A program made the position numbers and the translations under genes. Below the pieces are notes generated by a model. That model was not told the origin of the DNA. It searched no databases and was given only the letters and a program-made list of their open reading frames with translations. From positions 1 to 32,033 of the forward strand of contig JBBDYH010000059.1 of assembly GCA_040901795.1 (NCBI GenBank): a DNA stretch of 32,033 nucleotides, written 5' to 3'. Of this stretch, positions 15,067-20,716 are shown piece by piece. Each line of letters opens with the position of its first letter. The stretch's first letter is position 1. The stretch comes from JBBDYH01 sp040901795. Its GTDB lineage: Bacteria; Planctomycetota; Planctomycetia; Pirellulales; JALHPA01.

Positions 15067-16575
15067 CTAGCTCTTCATACTCATCAAGAACTCGGCGTTG
15101 GTCTTGGTCTTCTGCATCCGCGTCACGAGCAGCTCCATCGCGTCGGGCGCGTTCATGTCGTGCAGCACGCGCCGTAAGATGCAAATGCGGCGGTGTTCCT
15201 CGGGATCCAACAGCATTTCCTCCCGCCGCGTGCCGCTGCGGTTGATGTCGATTGCCGGCCAGACCCGCTTATCGACCAGGCGGCGGTCAAGGACGATCTC
15301 CAGGTTGCCGGTCCCTTTGAACTCCTCGAAGATCACATCGTCCATCTTGCTGCCGGTGTCGACGAGCGCCGTGGCGATGATCGTCAGCGAACCGCCCTCT
15401 TCCACCTTGCGAGCAGAACCGAAGAACCGCTTGGGTTTTTGCAGGGCGTTGGCGTCCACGCCGCCAGAGAGAATCTTCCCGGAGTGCGGACACTCGGCGT
15501 TCCAGGCGCGGGCCAGCCGAGTAATGCTATCCAAAAAAATGACGACGTCGTGGCCGTACTCGACCATTCGCTTGGCCTTTTCGATCACCATTTCCGAGAC
15601 TTGGGTGTGTCGCGCCGAGGTCTCGTCGAACGTGCTGCTGATGACCTCACACTGCGGCCCCTTGACCTGCCGCTCCATGTCGGTGACCTCCTCCGGCCGC
15701 TCGTCGATCAAAAGCATGATCACATACACTTCCGGATGATTTGCCAGTACCGCCTTGGCCATCTTCTGCAGGAGGATTGTTTTGCCGGCACGAGGCGGAC
15801 TGACGATCAACCCCCGCTGGCCAAAGCCGATCGGCACAATCAGATCCACCACGCGCATCTCGATTTCCTCGGCGGTGGTTTCCAACTGCACGCGCTTGTC
15901 GGGATGCAGTGGCGTCAGATCGTCGAAAAAGACTTTCTGAGAGAGCGCGTTGGGGTCTTGAAAGTTGATCGCCTCGACCCGTAGCAGCGCAAAGTAGCGC
16001 TCGTTCTCCTTCGGCGGCCGAATTTGGCCCGAAACCGTAATGCCGGTGCGCAATCCGAAGCGCCGAATCTGGCTCGGCGAAACGTAAATGTCATCTGGGC
16101 AGGAAAGATAGTGGTAGTCGGGGCTCCGCAAAAAACCGAACCCGTCGGGCAAGATCTCCAGCGTCCCCTCGCCGAACATCAGACCGTTCAGCTTCACCCG
16201 CTCCTTGAGGATCCTAAAGATCAAATCCTGCTTCTTGACGCCGCTGATTTCGGCGAGGTTTTCGCGCCGCGCCTGCTCAATGAGCTGCGGCATGCTCATC
16301 CGCTGCAGCTCGGCGATGTGGATGTCGCTCTGCTTGATTTGGTTGTACCGGTCGCTGACGTCGTCGCGGCTGATCCGCGTTCCCGTGCGCTCGCACTCCT
16401 CGACAATTTCTTCAGCCAGCGACAGCGGCTCCTCATCGATCATCGCCTGAATGGCGTCGAAGTTGTTTCGGGGGGCGCCGTCCGGCGAGCTGATCGCAGC
16501 GGCAAATCCGTCGCCGTTGTGAGAACTCTCGCCGTGATGCGGCTTGCGAAGCTTGGTGCTTTTGGCCTCGGACAT
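15067..16575 (-). CDS. rho: Transcription termination factor Rho
   Basis: This 502-aa hexameric RNA-dependent ATPase/helicase terminates transcription. An N-terminal extension of about 80 residues (Lys/His/Asp-rich, low complexity) precedes the conserved part. The Rho N domain covers about 85-125 (IAELQRMSMPQLIEQARREN), and the RNA-binding OSB domain about 130-205 with GFGFLRSPDYHYL. The ATPase domain has Walker A SPPRAGKT (259-266), Walker B VVIFLDSITRLARA (344-357), and the Q/R-loop regions SGGVDANALQKPKRFFGSARK and FKGTGNLE. All catalytic motifs are present. The 335-bp leader upstream could host autoregulation, as known for rho genes in other bacteria. Confidence 0.98.
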   Translation of the reverse strand: MSEAKSTKLRKPHHGESSHNGDGFAAAISSPDGAPRNNFDAIQAMIDEEPLSLAEEIVEECERTGTRISRDDVSDRYNQIKQSDIHIAELQRMSMPQLIEQARRENLAEISGVKKQDLIFRILKERVKLNGLMFGEGTLEILPDGFGFLRSPDYHYLSCPDDIYVSPSQIRRFGLRTGITVSGQIRPPKENERYFALLRVEAINFQDPNALSQKVFFDDLTPLHPDKRVQLETTAEEIEMRVVDLIVPIGFGQRGLIVSPPRAGKTILLQKMAKAVLANHPEVYVIMLLIDERPEEVTDMERQVKGPQCEVISSTFDETSARHTQVSEMVIEKAKRMVEYGHDVVIFLDSITRLARAWNAECPHSGKILSGGVDANALQKPKRFFGSARKVEEGGSLTIIATALVDTGSKMDDVIFEEFKGTGNLEIVLDRRLVDKRVWPAIDINRSGTRREEMLLDPEEHRRICILRRVLHDMNAPDAMELLVTRMQKTKTNAEFLMSMKS

Positions 16576-16603
16576 GGTTTGACAAACTCCTCACAGAGCT
16601 CGA

Positions 16604-16626
16604 GCGGGCGCGCGGATGTCGCCCGC
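16604..16626 (-). promoter_or_regulatory. Hairpin in the rho leader
   Basis: Seven-base complementary arms (GCGGGCG at 16604-16610 and CGCCCGC at 16620-16626) flank a 9-nt loop. It lies 29 nt before the rho ATG, just ahead of a GAGGAG ribosome-binding motif. It may influence rho translation or be incidental in GC-rich DNA. Confidence 0.35.
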
Positions 16627-16910
16627 GGGGGGAAAGGCAAACTACGAGCTATTCGTAGAAAAGAATGAACTATCGTGGAAAAGGGGCGTTGGCGGCGGGC
16701 ACGAGGCGCTCGGCGGGGCACTCCATTCTTGTCGCCTCAAACGACGCGGAACCTCATGTTCACCGCGGAAGCTCGAACGTGCGATCTCGACCCGCCGTGG
16801 CGGGGAAGGGATCGACCGCGAGCGAGCGGCACGACTCGACGGCTGCCCGGGAGTTCAGCCGAACGATACCAGCATGGGGAATGCCGGAATGGGTGAATCG
16901 CTGGCCAGAA
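16627..16910. other. Long non-coding leader between coaE and rho
   Basis: There is no convincing gene: frames on both strands are short or shadows of rho. It presumably holds the rho promoter and 5' leader. No repeat or RNA family was recognised. Confidence 0.45.
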
Positions 16911-17510
16911 CTAGCCAATCAAGGAATGCCAAAGTCGCTCGATCTGCCGATGAGTATACTCAATGTCTCCGGAATTATCCAGCACTAAATCCGCCAGCTC
17001 TCGCTTCCGCTCGACCGGCTCCTGGGCCAGCTCCCGAGCCCGGAACTCGTCCTCCGTCCAGCCCCGCGTTTGTGCCCGTTTCAGGCGTACTTCGTGGGGA
17101 GCATCGATAAACCAGATTTGATCACAGAACCGGTCCCAGCCGGCTTTGAGCATCACTGGAGCATCGAGCACCGCCACTTGGACGCCTTGCTCGCGCAAAA
17201 GGTTCAGTTGGTCCTGCAAGCGGCGGCCGATTTCGGGATGCGTCAGCTTCTCCAGGCACTCCAGCTCGCGGCGGCCCTCGCCGGTGCGGGCAAAGACGAT
17301 GGCAGCTAATCGCTTACGCTCAATTTCCCCGTTCGAACCGAAGATGCTAGCACCCCAGCGGCTTCGCGCGGTCACTTTGACATGCGGCAGGCGGAGCACC
17401 TCGTGTCCGGCGCGGTCCGCATCGAGCACCACGGCGCCAAGGTCCTGAAGCTTCTTGGCAACCAAGGATTTTCCCGACGCGATGCCGCCCAGGAGGCCGA
17501 GGGTTTTCAT
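16911..17510 (-). CDS. coaE: Dephospho-CoA kinase
   Basis: This 199-aa kinase phosphorylates the 3'-hydroxyl of dephospho-CoA with ATP, the last step of CoA synthesis. The N-terminal P-loop is LGLLGGIASGKS (residues 4-15), followed by GAVVLDADRAGHEVL with the catalytic Asp pair. Further motifs are LEKLTHPEIGRRL (CoA-binding domain), VAVLDAPVMLKAGWD and VRLKRAQTRGWTEDEFRARE (lid and Arg). The C-terminal ADLVLDNSGD is conserved. Length is normal. It heads the minus-strand core cluster and is divergent from the AAA ATPase gene across a repeat-rich 242-bp region. Confidence 0.97.
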   Translation of the reverse strand: MKTLGLLGGIASGKSLVAKKLQDLGAVVLDADRAGHEVLRLPHVKVTARSRWGASIFGSNGEIERKRLAAIVFARTGEGRRELECLEKLTHPEIGRRLQDQLNLLREQGVQVAVLDAPVMLKAGWDRFCDQIWFIDAPHEVRLKRAQTRGWTEDEFRARELAQEPVERKRELADLVLDNSGDIEYTHRQIERLWHSLIG

Positions 17511-17549
17511 AAAGTGTTGCGTTTGATCGTGCTAACGTTAGGCAACTTT

Positions 17550-17647
17550 AGAACCGCTAACACAACGGGCACCCAGTAACCCGAAGCGTGAGCGAGGAGC
17601 GGCAGATGGCCTCGCTTACGCGTCGGGTTACTATTGTTAGCGGTTCT
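17550..17647. repeat. 98-bp nested inverted-repeat element
   Basis: The outer perfect 13-bp arms are AGAACCGCTAACA (17550-17562) and its complement (17635-17647). Inside them lies a 23-bp imperfect stem (17575-17597 with 17610-17632, 21 of 23 paired) around a 12-nt loop. The inner stem begins AGTAACCCGA; translated in the minus frame it gives TRKRGHLPLLAHASG, a peptide I associate with repeats in planctomycete genomes. It sits in the divergent coaE/AAA promoter region. Confidence 0.8.
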
Positions 17648-17752
17648 TAGGATAACCAGTACGACGCCTCCAAACCATTGACATGCTGATTCGCAACCGT
17701 CAGGCTTGAATCGTTCTTTCAAGGCGCAACGGCTACACGCCTCGGCACGTCC

Positions 17753-19318
17753 ATGACGACCTGGCTCGGCAAAGTGTTTTCCGCGCTGTGCGGCGGTCCC
17801 GCGGGTCAACGCAGCACGCTCGATTCCGGGCTGTTGGAGCTATTTCGCGCGGAACTGAAGCATTGCGAAAACGTCTATCGAACGTGCGGTGAACTGTTGG
17901 CGGCCCAGGGGGCATCGGCGGTACAGGGCGATCCCGCGAAGCTCCCCGTGCTGATGGCGGATCTTCACCGTGGGCTGCTCATGAAGATCTTCACGGAGAT
18001 CGCGCGTTGCGATCGCCAGTGGGATCCGCAAGAGTGCGAGTTGGCCGTCGAGCTGTTCCGACATGTGTGGCAGGCAGACGTCGGTCCTGAGGCGCTGTTG
18101 CCCGCCTTGGAGAATGTCGCCGCGCACTCTGAAACGCTGAAGTGGGAAAGCCTGCTGCGGCCGTTTGTTTCGATGCCAGGCCTCAGCGCGCAGCGTGCCG
18201 AAATCCAAACCATTTCCTTGCGCATCGCCAATCTGTTGGCCAAGGCGAGCGGCCGCGTTCTTCCCGAAGAAGCGGCCACCCTGCGCTCGCTCGAAAAGAA
18301 CATCGAACAAGCTTGGGCGCGGGGCAAGCGAGAGAAAAAGGGTTCCTTGAAATCGGAGGATATGGCCGGCGCCGCGGTCGCTGTGACAGCGTCCGGTGGA
18401 CCGCGCACAAAACGCGCCTCTGCGGCTGCAGAGGAAAAGCGCCCCGCCGAGGCGCCGGCGAAACCGCGCGAGGAGGTGTTAGCCGAAGCGATGCGCGAAC
18501 TGGATGGGCTGATCGGCCTGGCGACCGTGAAGAACGAACTGTGCGACCTGGCCCACTTTCTCAAGGTTCAGCAACAGCGCCGCACGCTGGGCTTGCAAAC
18601 CAGCGGCGTCACGTTGCACATGCTCTTTTACGGCAACCCAGGCACCGGAAAAACCACGATTGCACGCATCGTGGGGCGAATCCTGGGCGGACTGGGAATC
18701 TTGGAAAAAGGGCATACGGTTGAGACGGATCGATCGGGGCTGGTGGCTGAATATGCAGGGCAGACGGGGCCAAAGGTCAACCGCGTGATCGACGACGCGT
18801 TGGATGGGGTGCTGTTCATCGACGAAGCCTACAGCCTCGTGGCGGAGGACGGACAGGACCAGTTCGGGGCGGAGGCGGTACAGACGCTGCTCAAGCGGAT
18901 GGAGGACGACCGCGCTCGGCTGGTAGTCATCCTGGCCGGATACACCGAACCGATGGAGTGCTTGCTCCGCTCCAATCCTGGCCTCTCTTCGCGTTTTCAA
19001 CGGAAGATCGACTTCCCGGATTACTCGGCAGCCGAACTTGCCATGATCTTCGAAGGCATGTGCCGGAAAAATCAGTATGCGCTGCCTGGGGCGACGCGGA
19101 AAAAACTGCGGGCGGTTCTCGAAGAACAAGTGGCCGATCGTGATGAACACTTTGGAAATGCGCGGCTGGCGCGGAACATCTTCGAGCAAGCGATTCGCCG
19201 CATGGCGGTGCGGATTGTTGATATCGCGCCGTTGACCCGCGAGCTGCTGACGACGCTCGAACCGAACGATATTGTTTGTCAGGCGGAGGATGTTTCGGCG
19301 GAGCCAACTGCAGCGTAA
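17753..19318 (+). CDS. CbxX/CfxQ-type AAA ATPase with helical N-terminal domain
   Basis: This 521-aa cytoplasmic AAA+ protein has two parts. The N-terminal part (about residues 25-190) is helical and contains IFTEIARCDRQWDPQECELAVELF, a pattern reminiscent of TerB-like domains. A Lys/Ala/Glu-rich linker covers 190-245. The AAA module (250-505) opens with LDGLIGLATVKNEL and has Walker A GNPGTGKT (294-301), Walker B VLFIDEAY (353-360), an SRF arginine finger (about 412-414) and a GNARLARN sensor-2 motif (468-475). This is the CbxX/CfxQ/SpoVK/EccA group, whose members remodel protein complexes. No Rubisco or secretion genes are nearby, so the client is unknown. No clear Shine-Dalgarno precedes the ATG. 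Confidence 0.88.
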   Translation: MTTWLGKVFSALCGGPAGQRSTLDSGLLELFRAELKHCENVYRTCGELLAAQGASAVQGDPAKLPVLMADLHRGLLMKIFTEIARCDRQWDPQECELAVELFRHVWQADVGPEALLPALENVAAHSETLKWESLLRPFVSMPGLSAQRAEIQTISLRIANLLAKASGRVLPEEAATLRSLEKNIEQAWARGKREKKGSLKSEDMAGAAVAVTASGGPRTKRASAAAEEKRPAEAPAKPREEVLAEAMRELDGLIGLATVKNELCDLAHFLKVQQQRRTLGLQTSGVTLHMLFYGNPGTGKTTIARIVGRILGGLGILEKGHTVETDRSGLVAEYAGQTGPKVNRVIDDALDGVLFIDEAYSLVAEDGQDQFGAEAVQTLLKRMEDDRARLVVILAGYTEPMECLLRSNPGLSSRFQRKIDFPDYSAAELAMIFEGMCRKNQYALPGATRKKLRAVLEEQVADRDEHFGNARLARNIFEQAIRRMAVRIVDIAPLTRELLTTLEPNDIVCQAEDVSAEPTAA

Positions 19319-19519
19319 TCAACCCAACTCGTTATCGCTGTGGATCCGCTCGTCGGTCGCGCGGGCAATCTGGACGGCCTCGTCAATTGAGCGATCGATC
19401 CACTCCTGCTCGGACCCTTCCGACACCCGCCCGGAAGTAACATAGGCGGCGTAGATCAGCGCAGCCGATTGCGCGACAATCGCCTCGCTGGGCTGCAATG
19501 AAAGCGATGGTTTGGGCAT
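19319..19519 (-). CDS. 66-aa hypothetical protein
   Basis: This small acidic-to-neutral protein begins MPKPSLSLQPSEAIVAQSAALIYAAYV, with a helical middle (SEQEWIDRSIDEAVQIARATDERI). The start at 19519 is chosen because AAAAGGAG lies 9 nt upstream; the longer frame to 19666 has no such signal. Its stop abuts the stop of the AAA ATPase gene (convergent). I do not recognise a family. Confidence 0.65.
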   Translation of the reverse strand: MPKPSLSLQPSEAIVAQSAALIYAAYVTSGRVSEGSEQEWIDRSIDEAVQIARATDERIHSDNELG

Positions 19520-19646
19520 GGACTGGCTCCTTTTGTTAGTCGGTGTCCGAGGCATGGTGAAACGCCCGGATCTGGTGTAACGGCTCGCGGCCTTTTTCGC
19601 TATGCCTCTTGTTGACCTACCGTATCGATTGCGAGGAGGTTTAGCG

Positions 19647-19748
19647 ATGAAGACGCTGTGGTTCATACTGCTTCGATTGTCCGTGCGGCGGGCGAGACCG
19701 ATTCGTGTAGCTTCAGGCTACAGCCCACTCAAGCGGCGGCTTAGTTGA
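19647..19748 (+). CDS. 33-aa ORF with strong ribosome-binding site, possibly a gene remnant
   Basis: A GAGGAGG motif is placed 7 nt before ATG. The peptide begins MKTLWFILLRLSVRRARP, hydrophobic then basic, and its second half is encoded by a small repeat (GTAGC-TTCAG-GCTAC at 19707-19721). It may be the start of a gene truncated by repeat insertion, or a real small membrane peptide. The evidence is only the translation-start signal. Confidence 0.35.
   Translation: MKTLWFILLRLSVRRARPIRVASGYSPLKRRLS
19707..19721. repeat. Short GTAGC/GCTAC palindrome
   Basis: A 15-bp palindrome with 5-bp arms, flanked by T and A that extend pairing to 6 bp. It resembles short palindromic repeats elsewhere in the window and lies in the second half of the 33-aa ORF. 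Confidence 0.45.
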
Positions 19749-19775
19749 TCGTTTGGCTTCCAGGGACGCGGCGGA

Positions 19776-20198
19776 TCACTCTTGCCTCGATGTTAACCGC
19801 TTCAGGTAGAGGTCAAGTCCGGCCGCGAAGTCGTTGAGTGCGTCTGCGTCAGTGAGGGACGTCAATAGCCTTTGAACCTCGACCCCTCGTTCAATATTGA
19901 TCCTGGCAAACGGCAGCGTGATCAGAGCATCGAGCCGGTAATCCGCCTTGATTCGATCACTTTGCAGATCGTCAAGCTGTCGGCCAGCGTTTTGAGCGAT
20001 TGGATTTCCCGACTCTTTTAACAGGCGGCGCACTGATCCGTGATCAAAGCGCTCGCCGCACACACGACTCAACAAATCGATCGCCAGATGGTAGGCGCCA
20101 TAATATGCGCGACTGACGGCCGTCCGCAGTGCCGCTTCATCGCTTGGGAATCGGGCGACCAGCAGACCGGCGAAGCGGATGAATTCGTCGGCATTCAT
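19776..20198 (-). CDS. HEPN-domain protein
   Basis: This 140-aa helical protein begins MNADEFIRFAGLLVAR. The segment AVSRAYYGAYHLAIDLL (residues 26-42) fits HEPN-type proteins, in which an Arg and a following His (here R-x6-H) can form an RNase site. The remaining helices include GSVRRLLKESGN and LDDLQSDRIKADYRLD, ending NDFAAGLDLYLKRL. Its ATG overlaps the stop of the upstream 115-aa gene by 4 nt (ATGA), so the two are translationally coupled, as in toxin-antitoxin or HEPN/partner modules. Toxin activity is inferred, not shown. The relation to MNT/HEPN pairs is only by analogy because the partner is not a recognisable nucleotidyltransferase. Confidence 0.75.
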   Translation of the reverse strand: MNADEFIRFAGLLVARFPSDEAALRTAVSRAYYGAYHLAIDLLSRVCGERFDHGSVRRLLKESGNPIAQNAGRQLDDLQSDRIKADYRLDALITLPFARINIERGVEVQRLLTSLTDADALNDFAAGLDLYLKRLTSRQE

Positions 20199-20542
20199 GC
20201 GACCGGATAAATCGATAGGCGGTATTTTCCCGTACGGTCGCCTGTAAGCCGCTCAATTTCTTCGTGCCACTGCAATTCGCGCTTCAGTATATCTGCATGG
20301 CTTCCTTCGGCAGAGACATTGAAGCATAGCCAGCTTTCGGTCGGCTCCGATGGGTCCAGCATCGGTTCGACGGTTACTTCACCGCCGAACATTTCTTCGC
20401 ACAACTTGGCGACTGCGGGAAGAAACGGGTCTTGAAGTAGAGAGCGGGGACCGCAGGCAGGATACACGGCCGAGGCCTGCCCCGGCCACGGGACGACCGG
20501 ACCAGGTGCGCCGACTTCTGAAGTTTCTGAAGCGTTTGCCAT
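20195..20542 (-). CDS. 115-aa hypothetical partner of the HEPN protein
   Basis: The N-terminal 35 residues are Pro/Gly/Ala-rich (MANASETSEVGAPGP). They are followed by a compact alpha/beta part: PFLPAVAKLCEEMFGGEVTVEPML, then DPSEPTESWLCFNVSAEG, then HADILKRELQWHEEIERL, and a C-terminal strand KYRLSIYPV. The pattern (acidic DPxxP, FNV strand, ILxRELxWH helix, RLSI end) looks like a conserved small-protein family found next to HEPN genes, but I cannot name it. It overlaps the HEPN gene by 4 nt and comes first in the operon, the usual position of an antitoxin. Confidence 0.7.
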   Translation of the reverse strand: MANASETSEVGAPGPVVPWPGQASAVYPACGPRSLLQDPFLPAVAKLCEEMFGGEVTVEPMLDPSEPTESWLCFNVSAEGSHADILKRELQWHEEIERLTGDRTGKYRLSIYPVA

Positions 20543-20686
20543 TGGTGGGCTTCAATCCTACAGGATGATGGAATGCCATTGCTATTCTAGGTTCACACGA
20601 GCTACGCCGCAAATTTGCATTACTGCTTCGGATTCCTATGTAGCGGTTTCGTGACGCACGTAGGTGAGTGCCATGACGCTATCTGC

Positions 20687-20708
20687 CGACGGACTAGGAA
20701 GTCCGTCG
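20687..20708 (-). terminator. Hairpin downstream of polA
   Basis: A perfect 9-bp stem (CGACGGACT and AGTCCGTCG) closes an AGGA tetraloop. It lies 9 nt beyond the polA stop. It could terminate polA transcripts or be another short palindromic repeat; no T-tract follows. Confidence 0.55.
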
Positions 20709-20716
20709 TACAGGGG

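Noticed and set aside
16627..17110. Plus-strand ORFs in the coaE-rho gap
   Set aside because: They are composed of low-complexity Arg/Gly/Ala residues, overlap coaE in antisense and have no start signals.
17507..17809. 100-codon ORF containing the TRKRGHLPLLAHASG peptide
   Set aside because: The peptide is the translation of the inverted-repeat element and the frame crosses the AAA ATPase start; treated as repeat DNA.
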